Shown: positions 7,539 through 16,170 of the stretch, piece by piece
Numbering within the stretch: the stretch's first letter is position 1
How the letters are laid out: every line of letters begins with the position of its first letter
Assembly (NCBI RefSeq): GCF_009737085.1
Contig: NZ_WOVL01000019.1
Span: 1-64,000, forward strand
Origin: Paenibacillus sp. NEAU-GSW1
Lineage (GTDB): Bacteria; Bacillota; Bacilli; Paenibacillales; Paenibacillaceae
Reading direction: 5' to 3'
Length of the DNA stretch: 64,000 bases
Translations under genes and position numbers: made by a program
The notes under the pieces: generated by a model
Told to the model about the DNA's origin: nothing
Seen by the model: only the letters and a program-made list of their open reading frames with translations
Databases searched by the model: none

Positions 7539-10109
7539 GTGGTTGAACAAAGACCTAGAGGAAAGCACGCTTCATCGCGAGGCAAAGGCAAAAAGAGGAT
7601 GACTCCGCGGAAATGGTTTTTCGGCCTGTTCTTTACGGCGGTTATCGCGATCGTCTGCGGGATCATCGGCTACTTGCTTATCATTCTGAACGGCGAGCGC
7701 ATTTTGACGGAAAAAGCGGACATGCTCGTCCTTGGCGAAGCATCCATCATATACGATGTGAACGGCAATGAAGTGAGCAAGCTCTATAACGCCAATGAAA
7801 ACCGCGAAAATGTAGAATACGATGAAATTCCGAAGCTGATGCTTGACGCAATTGTAGCGACAGAGGACCAACGTTTCTACGAACACTCCGGGATTGATTT
7901 CTTTGCGATTGGACGCGCGGTCGTAAAGGACGTAATTGCCCGCAGCGCAGTAGAGGGCGGAAGTACGATTACGCAGCAGCTTGCGAAAAATATGTTCCTT
8001 ACAGCAGACAAAACGCTTTTCCGCAAAGCGACGGAAGCATCGATCGCCGTGGCGCTGGAGAACAAAAAAACGAAGCAAGAAATTTTGACGATGTACTTGA
8101 ACCGCATTTATTTCGGCAAACGGGTATACGGCATTAAAAATGCGGCCGAGTTTTATTTTGACAAGGAACCGAAGGATCTGGAGCTGTGGGAAATTGCCAC
8201 GCTAGCGGGGATGCCGAAAGGTCCTAACCGTTACAATCCGATCGACAATTTGGAGCAATCCGAGTCGCGCAGAGCGGTCGTGCTTAAGCTAATGTTCGAT
8301 CAAGGCTACATTACGAAAGAGCAGATGGATACGGCGAACGCGGCGGTATACAAAGAGCCGAAAAACTTGGAAGAGAAGCAATCGGATCCTTACAAGGCTT
8401 ATATCGATTACGTCATTGAAGAAGCGGTAAAAGTGATGCCGGGGATGACTGAGGAAGAATTGCGCATCGGCGGTTATCGCATTTACACAACGCTGAATAC
8501 GAAGGCGCAAACGGCCGTTGAAGAAGAATTCGAGAACGACGCCAATTTCGAGGAAAGCGTCGACGAGCAGAAGGTTCAAGGCGCCATGATTATTATGGAT
8601 CATCGCGACGGATCCATTCAAGCGATGGCTGGCGGACGCGATTACGTTCGCAAAGGCTTGAACCGCGTCGAGGTCGAAAGGCAGCCTGGCTCCGCCTTCA
8701 AGCCGATTACCGCTTACGGTCCGGCTCTTGAGACGGGAGACTACGTGCCGTCAACGGTGCTTGCTAACGATAAGAAATGTTTCGGCGATTATTGCCCGAA
8801 AGATTCGAAGGGCGCAACGCCGATTACGATGCAAGAGGCGATCAAGCAATCGCGGAATTTGCCTGCCGTATGGATGCTGAATCAGGTTGGCATTAAGAGC
8901 GGCATGTCGTTTGCTAAAAAGCTCGGCTTCGAGCTGGACAGCACAAATGACCGCAACCTGTCGATCGCGCTTGGCGGTTTGACAACAGGCGTTACGCCGA
9001 TGCAGATGGCCGAAGCTTACAGCGTTTTTGCAAACGACGGGAAGTCGGTCGACCCGCATTCGATTACGAGCATTTTGAATTCGAGCAATAAAAAAGTTTA
9101 TACGTACCGGGCTCCTGAAGTGAAGCAGCTTATGAAAGAAGAAACGGCATGGTACATGACGCAAATGCTGCAAACGGTTCTGGAGAAAGGCGGAACGGGT
9201 ACTGGGGCTAGAATTGACCGACCGGTTGCCGGCAAAACAGGCACGACGCAGCACGGCATTCCTGGCCTTACCTCAAGCGCAAACCGCGACGCATGGTTCG
9301 TCGGCTACACGCCGGAGTGGACAGCAGCCGTCTGGATGGGCTACGATAAGACGGACAAAAACCATGTGCTGCAGAAGAGCAGCGCGCAGTCGGCGAAAAT
9401 GTTCGCAAAAGTAATGACAAAAGCGATGAAAGGTATGCCGGTAACCAGCTTTGGCAAACCGAGCAGCATTCCGGAGGAAAAGAAAGCGCCGGCTGCGGTG
9501 ACGAACTTCAATGCTGTATTCCTGGAGGACCAGCTGAAGGTGCAGCTCTCCTGGGAGCCGCTCGCGGAGAGCACAGGCATCACGTATCAGGTTTACCGGA
9601 AAGAAGCCTCGGAGACGAAGTTTTCCGTATTCGTTGATTCTCTCACGCCGTTAGTCGAGGATATGAGCGTCTTCCCTGGTATGACATACGAATATTATGT
9701 CGTCGCATACGATGCGGAAAATGATTTATCTAGCGAGCCTTCTGATACCATTACAGTAGCGATTCCGGAGACGGATATCAGCATTCCGGAAGTGCCGATG
9801 GAACCGGAGCCGAATGACCCGAACGGCGACGGCAGCGGATTGCCTGGCGACATCGATGAAGGCACAGCAACACCGCCTCCAGGCGAAACTGCGGAACCGG
9901 GCGACGGCGCGACGGTGCCGCCAGTCGACGGCGGGGCGACAGCTACGCCGGGAACTGACGACGGCGGTGAACCGGCGGGCGGAACTCCTGCTGCCGATGA
10001 TAACGGCGGAGGCGTATCAACGTCGCCGCCGGACACGGCTGTCAACGGTGAAGCTGCCGGGAGCGGCAACAATAAGCCGAACGGGAACGGTAAAGGAAAC
10101 GGCAATTAA
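7539..10109 (+). CDS. Class A penicillin-binding protein (PBP1A family)
   Basis: Bifunctional peptidoglycan glycosyltransferase/DD-transpeptidase. A short basic cytoplasmic N-terminus is followed by one membrane segment (about 26-50). The GT51 domain has ATEDQRFYEHSG with catalytic-type E109 and GGSTITQQ. The transpeptidase has the nucleophile motif SAFK (S385-K388), SRN (438-440) and KTGTT (from K566). A fibronectin type III-like domain follows (about 655-745), then a Pro/Gly/Thr/Asp-rich low-complexity tail of ~110 residues. Length 856. The start is GTG with AAGGGGG (7524-7530) eight bases upstream. Stands alone between the hfq terminator and the cyclophilin gene. Confidence 0.95.
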   Translation: MVEQRPRGKHASSRGKGKKRMTPRKWFFGLFFTAVIAIVCGIIGYLLIILNGERILTEKADMLVLGEASIIYDVNGNEVSKLYNANENRENVEYDEIPKLMLDAIVATEDQRFYEHSGIDFFAIGRAVVKDVIARSAVEGGSTITQQLAKNMFLTADKTLFRKATEASIAVALENKKTKQEILTMYLNRIYFGKRVYGIKNAAEFYFDKEPKDLELWEIATLAGMPKGPNRYNPIDNLEQSESRRAVVLKLMFDQGYITKEQMDTANAAVYKEPKNLEEKQSDPYKAYIDYVIEEAVKVMPGMTEEELRIGGYRIYTTLNTKAQTAVEEEFENDANFEESVDEQKVQGAMIIMDHRDGSIQAMAGGRDYVRKGLNRVEVERQPGSAFKPITAYGPALETGDYVPSTVLANDKKCFGDYCPKDSKGATPITMQEAIKQSRNLPAVWMLNQVGIKSGMSFAKKLGFELDSTNDRNLSIALGGLTTGVTPMQMAEAYSVFANDGKSVDPHSITSILNSSNKKVYTYRAPEVKQLMKEETAWYMTQMLQTVLEKGGTGTGARIDRPVAGKTGTTQHGIPGLTSSANRDAWFVGYTPEWTAAVWMGYDKTDKNHVLQKSSAQSAKMFAKVMTKAMKGMPVTSFGKPSSIPEEKKAPAAVTNFNAVFLEDQLKVQLSWEPLAESTGITYQVYRKEASETKFSVFVDSLTPLVEDMSVFPGMTYEYYVVAYDAENDLSSEPSDTITVAIPETDISIPEVPMEPEPNDPNGDGSGLPGDIDEGTATPPPGETAEPGDGATVPPVDGGATATPGTDDGGEPAGGTPAADDNGGGVSTSPPDTAVNGEAAGSGNNKPNGNGKGNGN

Positions 10110-10160
10110 GCAATGACAACAAATAGCCTAGTCAGCAGGCTTGAACAAGTTAGGAGCTGA

Positions 10161-10808
10161 ATGCAACAAATGAGCAAAGGAAAAGGACATGGCTGGAGCA
10201 CTGTCATCATGCTCCTCACCGCAGCCGCTTTATTTACCGGCTGCGGAGCGGATGCAGGCGGGAAGGCTTCCTCTGCGGCGGTAGACAAGCCGATGCATTG
10301 GGAGAAGATGCCTGAAATGTCCATCGATTTGAACAAATCGTACGAAGCCAAGTTTACAACGAATAAAGGCGATTTCACGGTGAAGCTGTTTGCGAAGGAA
10401 TCGCCGATTACCGTTAACAATTTTGTGTTTTTGGCAAGGCAAGGCTTTTACGACGGACTAACCTTCCATCGAATTATTGAATCGTTTATGATTCAAGGCG
10501 GCGATCCGAAAGGCACAGGCGTCGGAAATCCCGGCTATTCAATTCCGGACGAGCTGGATACGGAAATGAAATATGAGCCCGGCATCGTGGCGATGGCGAA
10601 CACGGGCAAGCCAAATACGGGCGGCAGCCAGTTTTTTATTAGTACGGGACCCGATTCTGCCAATTTGAATCAAATGCCGAACTATTCGATTTTTGGCAAA
10701 GTGGAGACCGGCATGGAGACCGTGCTTGCAATTGCGAAAACGCCGGTTAAGGACACGAAGCCGGTTGAACCGGTTATCATCGAGAAAATCGTAATCGAAG
10801 AAGTATAG
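10161..10808 (+). CDS. Peptidyl-prolyl cis-trans isomerase, cyclophilin lipoprotein
   Basis: Secreted, membrane-anchored cyclophilin that probably helps extracytoplasmic protein folding. The signal sequence ends in a lipobox LFTGC with the lipidated Cys at position 28. The cyclophilin fold motifs are clear: NFVFLARQGFYDGLTFHR, FMIQGGDPKGTG and the active-site GSQFFIST. Length 215. AGGAG at 10152-10156 precedes the first ATG by 4 bases; an in-frame ATG nine bases later is possible. It starts about 50 bp after the PBP gene, so both may share a transcript. A long hairpin follows. Confidence 0.93.
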   Translation: MQQMSKGKGHGWSTVIMLLTAAALFTGCGADAGGKASSAAVDKPMHWEKMPEMSIDLNKSYEAKFTTNKGDFTVKLFAKESPITVNNFVFLARQGFYDGLTFHRIIESFMIQGGDPKGTGVGNPGYSIPDELDTEMKYEPGIVAMANTGKPNTGGSQFFISTGPDSANLNQMPNYSIFGKVETGMETVLAIAKTPVKDTKPVEPVIIEKIVIEEV

Positions 10809-10819
10809 CCGATACGCTG

Positions 10820-10858
10820 TACAGCTAAGCCGCCCCGACAAAGGGCGGCTTAGCTGTA
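10820..10858 (+). terminator. Long hairpin after cyclophilin gene
   Basis: Perfect 16-bp stem (10820-10835 with 10843-10858) and 7-nt loop, 11 bp after the stop. There is no good U-tract (TAATAAAG follows), so it may be a weak terminator or an mRNA 3' stabiliser. Confidence 0.65.
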
Positions 10859-10999
10859 TAATAAAGCAAGCTGGCTTGGTTTATTTTTCAAGTGTGCTGG
10901 AGATGAACGTTAAGATATGGTAAGCTTTTTACAACGCTATCCATCAACAGTGAAAGCCATCCGTTTGTGGCTTATCTTGAGCGGAAAGGTACGTTCCGT

Positions 11000-11557
11000 A
11001 TGAAACGAAAATTTTCGGACCGCGCGAACTGGCGCCGTATTTTACGTAAGAGCTATTCGTGCTTGGCGCTGGACAACGAAGAGTTTAAAGGGCTCGTTAC
11101 CTTTTACCGGATTCACGAGCTAAGAGATCCGCTCTGGAAGGAATATAACGGCCGCAAACTATGTCTCGCGGATCGCGGCTACTTATGGATGCAGCATTTT
11201 CCGAGAGGCGAGCATTTTGTTGTGACGACGATGTTCGATGATAAAGGCCGTGTTGTGCAATGGTACATCGATATTTGCAAAACGCAAGGGCTTACGGACC
11301 AGCAGGTGCCTTGGTTTGACGATCTGTATTTGGATGTTGTCGTGTTGCCGACTGGCGAGGTGTTCTTGCTTGACGAGGATGAGCTGGAGGATGCGCTCCG
11401 TCAAGGCGATGTGACCGGCAAAGAAGCGGCATTGGCTCGCAAGACGGCGGGAAGGCTGCTGTCGAGCATTCGCAACGGAAGATTCCGCTATTTCACGCTG
11501 AGCTTGAAGCACCGCAAATCGTTGTCGGAGCGGACCGGGGAGCTAAGCGAATCATGA
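11000..11557 (+). CDS. DUF402 family protein (YgaC/Ntdp-like)
   Basis: 185-residue soluble protein of the DUF402/FomD family, whose characterised Gram-positive member is a nucleoside tri-/diphosphate phosphatase. The diagnostic C-terminal pattern is present: WYIDICKTQ, then DLYLDVVVLPTGEVFLLDEDELEDAL. The start is placed at the ATG ten bases after GGAAAGG (10983-10989); an in-frame GTG upstream has no site. The phosphatase activity is inferred from the family and not shown here. Monocistronic between two hairpins. Confidence 0.8.
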   Translation: MKRKFSDRANWRRILRKSYSCLALDNEEFKGLVTFYRIHELRDPLWKEYNGRKLCLADRGYLWMQHFPRGEHFVVTTMFDDKGRVVQWYIDICKTQGLTDQQVPWFDDLYLDVVVLPTGEVFLLDEDELEDALRQGDVTGKEAALARKTAGRLLSSIRNGRFRYFTLSLKHRKSLSERTGELSES

Positions 11558-11572
11558 TCATAACGGCAGACG

Positions 11573-11636
11573 GGAGCAGCCTGCGCGATTAACGAATGAG
11601 CTTGTGATTCGTTTTGCGGCTGCTCCTGCTCATTTT
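11573..11636 (+). terminator. Probable terminator after DUF402 gene
   Basis: GGAGCAGCC (11573-11581) pairs with GGCTGCTCC (11618-11626), with an inner ACGAAT/ATTCGT helix. A TTTTA tract follows a few bases later, so U-tract placement is not ideal. Confidence 0.6.
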
Positions 11637-11802
11637 ATGATCGGCAAAAGGTTTCCAAAGGATGGCGTATTCGTTACTGCTTAAATCTGTTAATATGGCT
11701 GATTCCGATAGAATACATTTGTAGTGCGGGTTTTTGCCGGACATCTCTTCCACAGGATGGAGATCGGCAAAATTCCCACAGCGACGGTGCGAAGGATAGG
11801 TG

Positions 11803-12804
11803 ATGCAACAGATGAGCGGACATGTCATTTCGGGATCGAATAACGGATCAAGGCCGTCCCGTCAAATTAACGTTATACTTAGAAGTCCGGAGCCGCATCC
11901 AATAACAGCTGCCCCTCCGGTTATGGCGGCCGAAAGCGAGCCTTTGCCTGCCGTCAAGCCGCTGCCGGCGACGGACCATTATGCCGAAATTCAGAAAGAA
12001 CTTGAGCCGATGGTCGGCATGGACAATGTAAAAGCGCTCGTATTTGAAATTTACGCCCTGTTATATATTAGCCGCATGCGTTCGGAGGCCGGGCTTGTCG
12101 GGGGCTCTCAGGTCTATCATATGATCTTTAAAGGCAATCCAGGGACGGGGAAGACGACGATAGCCCGTATTGTGGCGAAGCTGTTTCAGAAGATGGGCGT
12201 TCTGACCAAGGGTCACTTAATCGAAGTCGAACGCGCCGATCTCGTCGGCGAATACATCGGCCATACCGCGCAAAAAACGAGGGATCTCGTTCGGAAGGCG
12301 ATAGGCGGAGTCTTGTTCGTTGACGAGGCGTACAGCTTGGCCCGCGGCGGAGAGAAAGATTTTGGAAAAGAGGCTATCGATACGCTTGTAAAAGCGATGG
12401 AAGACCATCGCAATCAATTCGTGCTTATATTGGCCGGATACCCTGCCGAAATCGATTTGTTCTTGCAGACGAATCCGGGACTGCCGTCCCGATTTCCGAT
12501 TCAAATCGACTTTCCCGACTATACGGTCGACCAGCTGGTGCAAATTTCCGAGCTTATGACGAAAGATCGGGATTATTATTTATTGCCGCAGTCCATATTT
12601 AAATTAAGGCAGCATTTGATTCAAGAAAAGATGAATGATATGTTTTCGTTCAGCAATGCGAGGTACGTCCGAAACATTATTGAAAAATCGATTCGGCATC
12701 AGGCTGTGCGGCTGCTTCATCAATACGCGAGCGGCGTGCCGCCGAAGCAGGAGCTGATGGCGATCAAGCCGGAAGATTTGAAATGGGAATCGGCTTCCAA
12801 ATAA
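11803..12804 (+). CDS. spoVK: Stage V sporulation protein K-like AAA+ ATPase
   Basis: AAA+ ATPase of the SpoVK/CbbX class, needed during spore development in Bacillus, probably in the mother cell. After a ~60-residue Pro-rich N-terminus the AAA core shows Walker A GNPGTGKT (111-118), Walker B LFVDEAYSLA near 171-180, and an arginine-finger region (GLPSRFP). Length 333 from this ATG; AAGGA (11792-11796) is six bases upstream. In-frame GTG (11800) and ATG (11812) are alternatives. In B. subtilis spoVK lies next to ynbA (hflX), and the same order is seen here. No sporulation sigma-factor promoter could be assigned with confidence. Confidence 0.9.
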   Translation: MQQMSGHVISGSNNGSRPSRQINVILRSPEPHPITAAPPVMAAESEPLPAVKPLPATDHYAEIQKELEPMVGMDNVKALVFEIYALLYISRMRSEAGLVGGSQVYHMIFKGNPGTGKTTIARIVAKLFQKMGVLTKGHLIEVERADLVGEYIGHTAQKTRDLVRKAIGGVLFVDEAYSLARGGEKDFGKEAIDTLVKAMEDHRNQFVLILAGYPAEIDLFLQTNPGLPSRFPIQIDFPDYTVDQLVQISELMTKDRDYYLLPQSIFKLRQHLIQEKMNDMFSFSNARYVRNIIEKSIRHQAVRLLHQYASGVPPKQELMAIKPEDLKWESASK

Positions 12805-12812
12805 TTTTTTAA

Positions 12813-12943
12813 TCCTGATGTAAAACGGAGTGACTTTGAGTATGCGGAGTGACTTTGAGCTCCGCTCAAAGATCCTGATGTCATGCTCAAAGATCCTGAT
12901 GTAAAACGGAGTGACTTTGAGCTCCGCTCAAAGATCCTGATGT
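12813..12943. repeat. Tandem hairpin-bearing direct repeats between spoVK and hflX
   Basis: A 37-bp sequence is repeated perfectly at 12845-12881 and 12907-12943, each holding an 8-bp stem CTTTGAGC/GCTCAAAG around TCC. A 28-bp unit (12813-12840) recurs at 12894-12921. The last copy ends directly at the hflX ribosome binding site (AAGGAG, 12944-12949). Confidence 0.85.
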
Positions 12944-12955
12944 AAGGAGCAAAAG

Positions 12956-14251
12956 ATGCGGGAAAAATCGTACGATACAGGGACGGAGCGGCGGGAAACC
13001 GCCGTTCTTGTCAGCTTAATTACACCTGAGGTGAAGAAGGAAATCAGCGATCCCGAGCATTCGCTTCAAGAGCTCGTTCAGCTGGCGGAAACAGCAGGCG
13101 TTGAGGTTCTGAGCACTTTGGTGCAAAACAAAGAAGCTAAGGATACGAAATGGTTTATCGGCAAGGGCAAAGTGGAAGAGTTGCGCGCTGTCGCAGACGA
13201 GCTGGGAGCGACAACCGCCATCTTTGACCAAGAGCTATCGGGCGCGCAAGTGCGTAACTTGGAAGAAGCGCTGGATTTGAAAATCGTTGACCGGACGCAG
13301 CTGATTCTCGATATTTTTGCTCAGCGCGCAAAAACGCGTGAAGGCATTATTCAAGTTGAGCTCGCACAGCTTAGTTACTTGCTCCCTAGACTGTCCGGCC
13401 ACGGCAAAAATTTATCGCGGTTGGGCGGCGGCATCGGCACGCGCGGTCCGGGCGAATCGAAGCTGGAGACGGATCGCAGACATATTCGCGGCCGTATTTC
13501 CGATTTGAAAGCGCAGCTGGAAGAAGTAGTGCGCCACCGCAAATTGCACCGGGCGCGCCGCAAAAAGGCCGGAGTCGTTCAGGTGGCATTGGTCGGTTAT
13601 ACGAACGCAGGCAAATCGACGCTGCTGCGCGAGCTGACACAAGCGGATGTGTATGTTGAAAATCAGCTGTTTGCGACGCTCGATCCAACCTCGCGGATAT
13701 TGGAGCTGCCAAACGGCAGAGAAGTCGTGCTGACCGATACGGTCGGTTTTATTCAAAATTTGCCTCATGATCTCATTGCCGCATTCCGCGCGACGCTCGA
13801 GGAAGTAAATGAGGCGGATTTGGTGCTTCATGTTGTGGATTGCAGCTCGCCGATGCGCGAGGAGCAGATGTCGGTCGTTGAGCGGATTTTGGATGAGCTG
13901 GGCGCGTCCGGCAAGCCGACGATTACGCTGTTTAATAAAAAAGACTTATATGAAGGCGATACGCGTCAGATGCTTCGCGGCACTTCTGGCGACTCGCTGC
14001 TTATTAGCGCCTACGTAATGGACGATCTTATTTCTTTACGTCAGCGGATTCAAGATAAGCTGACCGGTGATACGATTACGTTCGTGCTTCCGGCCGAGAG
14101 AGGCGATTTAATCGCTTTGGCTTACCGCAGCGGCGAAGTTATCGGACAGGATGTCGACGGCGATAATGGCGAATTGCGTCTTAAAGTGCAGGTGAGCCGG
14201 CAGCAATATGAAATAAACGGACATCAACTGCAGCCGTTTATTAAGCAATAG
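12956..14251 (+). CDS. hflX: GTPase HflX
   Basis: Ribosome-associated GTPase that splits stalled or stressed 70S ribosomes. The N-terminal HflX domain (about 1-195) includes the glycine-rich GGGIGTRGPGESKLE loop and a basic coiled segment. The G domain shows G1 GYTNAGKST (214-222), G3 DTVGF and G4 NKKD. Length 431, normal for the family. ATG is six bases after AAGGAG. Precedes the ynbB-like gene as in B. subtilis. Confidence 0.96.
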   Translation: MREKSYDTGTERRETAVLVSLITPEVKKEISDPEHSLQELVQLAETAGVEVLSTLVQNKEAKDTKWFIGKGKVEELRAVADELGATTAIFDQELSGAQVRNLEEALDLKIVDRTQLILDIFAQRAKTREGIIQVELAQLSYLLPRLSGHGKNLSRLGGGIGTRGPGESKLETDRRHIRGRISDLKAQLEEVVRHRKLHRARRKKAGVVQVALVGYTNAGKSTLLRELTQADVYVENQLFATLDPTSRILELPNGREVVLTDTVGFIQNLPHDLIAAFRATLEEVNEADLVLHVVDCSSPMREEQMSVVERILDELGASGKPTITLFNKKDLYEGDTRQMLRGTSGDSLLISAYVMDDLISLRQRIQDKLTGDTITFVLPAERGDLIALAYRSGEVIGQDVDGDNGELRLKVQVSRQQYEINGHQLQPFIKQ

Positions 14252-14345
14252 CATTTTTTTAGAGGATATTAACGTTACGCGGATGTGTGATGTTGCGGGA
14301 ATGGATGTATAACGGGAAGCGAAAAAAGGGAGAGTAGAAACAAGC

Positions 14346-15644
14346 ATGCAAGAGCAACAGAATGGACAGCATGATTTAAAGGGTTATGGCGAGCTTTGGG
14401 AAAAGCTCGAGCGGCTCGCAGAGGAAGCGGAGGAGCTGGCAGGCAGCCAGCTCAAATCAGTGGATCGCATTGCAGAAAAGAACAGCTGGAAAGTAATTCG
14501 GGCGTTTCAACGCTACAAAGTAAGCGATTTTCATTTTTCGGGCTCGACGGGCTACGGCTATAACGATCGGGGACGCGAGGTTTTGGATCTCGTGTACGCC
14601 GATGTGTTTGGCGCCGAGGCTGCTTTAGTGCGTCCGCATTTCGCCTCCGGCACACATACGATCAGCGTCGCACTGTTCGGATTGTTGCGGCCGGGGGACG
14701 AGCTTTTGTACATTACCGGTTCTCCTTACGATACATTGCATAAGGTGATTGGCAAGCCAGGTGACGGGACAGGCTCTCTGCAGGATTTCGGCATTGGCTA
14801 TGGCGAGGTGCCGCTATTGGAGAGCGGCGCGCTGGATTGGGAGCGGATTGAACAGGCGATCAACGAAAAAACGAAGGTTATCGGGATTCAACGTTCGAGA
14901 GGTTACAGCTGGAGATCTTCTTTCACCGTTGCGGAAATCGGTGAAATGGTAAAGCGTGTTAAGGCGATTAAACCGGATGTGCTTGTGTTCGTCGACAACT
15001 GTTACGGGGAATTTACCGAGCTGATAGAGCCGACTGAAGTCGGCGTCGATCTGATGGCGGGCTCGCTCATTAAAAATCCCGGCGGCGGTTTAGCTTCGAC
15101 TGGCGGCTATATTGCCGGAACGGCGTCCGCGGTAGAAGCAGCGTCCTATCGGTTGACCGCTCCGGGCATCGGCGGCGAAGTTGGCGCTATGCTTGGCACG
15201 CTGCGGTCAATTTACCAAGGATTGTTTCTGGCGCCGCATCTGGTTGGACAAGCGGTTAAGGGAAGTGTATTCGCTGCCGCACTGTTCGAGAAGCTAGGCT
15301 TTGAGACTCAGCCGCGCTGGGACGTGCCGCGTACCGATTTGATTCAAGCGGTTCGTTTTGGCGGCGCGGATCATTTAATTGCCTTCGTGCAAGGGATTCA
15401 GCAGGCGGCTGCGGTTGATGCCCACGTTGTGCCGGAGCCTTGGGATATGCCTGGCTATGAGCATCCGGTTATAATGGCGGCAGGCACGTTTATACAAGGC
15501 GGCAGTCTGGAGCTGTCAGCGGATGCTCCGATTCGCGAGCCGTATATCGCCTATATGCAAGGCGGGCTAACGTATGCGCATGCTAAATACGGCGTTTTGA
15601 CTGCGTTGCATCGACTCGTTTCAAGTCATTTGGTTGTAATTTAA
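14346..15644 (+). CDS. Methionine gamma-lyase family PLP enzyme (YnbB-like)
   Basis: PLP-dependent fold-type I enzyme of the family once called aluminium resistance protein, annotated as methionine gamma-lyase family. The expected Schiff-base lysine lies in SLIKNPGGG at about K243, preceded by VFVDNCYGEFTE. Length 432. Position between hflX and glnR is the same as ynbB in B. subtilis. The true substrate is not known from sequence. The stop codon abuts the GlnR operator of the next operon by one base. Confidence 0.88.
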   Translation: MQEQQNGQHDLKGYGELWEKLERLAEEAEELAGSQLKSVDRIAEKNSWKVIRAFQRYKVSDFHFSGSTGYGYNDRGREVLDLVYADVFGAEAALVRPHFASGTHTISVALFGLLRPGDELLYITGSPYDTLHKVIGKPGDGTGSLQDFGIGYGEVPLLESGALDWERIEQAINEKTKVIGIQRSRGYSWRSSFTVAEIGEMVKRVKAIKPDVLVFVDNCYGEFTELIEPTEVGVDLMAGSLIKNPGGGLASTGGYIAGTASAVEAASYRLTAPGIGGEVGAMLGTLRSIYQGLFLAPHLVGQAVKGSVFAAALFEKLGFETQPRWDVPRTDLIQAVRFGGADHLIAFVQGIQQAAAVDAHVVPEPWDMPGYEHPVIMAAGTFIQGGSLELSADAPIREPYIAYMQGGLTYAHAKYGVLTALHRLVSSHLVVI

Positions 15645-15645
15645 T

Positions 15646-15662
15646 TGTGATTAAACCTAACA
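15646..15662 (+). promoter_or_regulatory. GlnR/TnrA operator
   Basis: TGTGA-N7-TAACA matches the GlnR/TnrA consensus TGTNA-N7-TNACA exactly. It lies 4 bp upstream of the glnR -35 element, which fits autorepression of glnRA under nitrogen excess. Confidence 0.88.
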
Positions 15663-15666
15663 TAAC

Positions 15667-15695
15667 TTGACACGTTTTTGGAAGGACGTTAATAT
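15667..15695 (+). promoter_or_regulatory. Sigma-A promoter of glnRA
   Basis: A perfect -35 TTGACA (15667-15672), 17-bp spacer and -10 TAATAT (15690-15695), 38 bp before the glnR start and directly downstream of the GlnR operator. Confidence 0.88.
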
Positions 15696-15733
15696 ATACG
15701 TATAAACGAGCAATTTTGGAAGGTTGATGCGAC

Positions 15734-16144
15734 ATGGGTGATGATATACGTAGAAACATGGCCTTGTTTCCGATCGGTATCGTAATGAAGCTGACGGATC
15801 TGACGGCCCGCCAAATCCGCTATTACGAGCAGCATGAGCTGATCGTGCCGGCGCGAACTTCAGGCAATCAGCGTTTATTCTCATTTAACGACGTGGAAAG
15901 ACTTCTGGAAATAAAGGCGTTAATTGAGAAGGGTGTAAACATCGCTGGAATTAAGCAAGTTATGAATCCGGTTTCAAAAGAATCCGACGACGCCACAATG
16001 GTAAGCGAGCAATCGGAGAACAAGCGCAAAGAGCTTTCGGAAGCGCAGCTTCACCGCCTGCTCAAGCAGCAGCTGCTGGAGAAGCGTCCGGGGCAAGCTT
16101 CGCTTATTCAAGGCCAATTAACCCGTTTTTGGCAAAAGCGCTAA
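15734..16144 (+). CDS. glnR: Nitrogen-responsive MerR-family repressor GlnR
   Basis: DNA-binding repressor of nitrogen-assimilation genes, controlled by feedback-inhibited glutamine synthetase. The N-terminal winged helix-turn-helix shows the MerR-type stretch TARQIRYYEQHELI followed by NQRLFSFNDVERL. The C-terminal region that contacts glutamine synthetase ends in LTRFWQKR. Length 136, as expected. First gene of a two-gene operon with glnA (26-bp gap), behind a GlnR box. Confidence 0.96.
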   Translation: MGDDIRRNMALFPIGIVMKLTDLTARQIRYYEQHELIVPARTSGNQRLFSFNDVERLLEIKALIEKGVNIAGIKQVMNPVSKESDDATMVSEQSENKRKELSEAQLHRLLKQQLLEKRPGQASLIQGQLTRFWQKR

Positions 16145-16170
16145 TCTAACTTTTTTTAGGAGATGATCTC

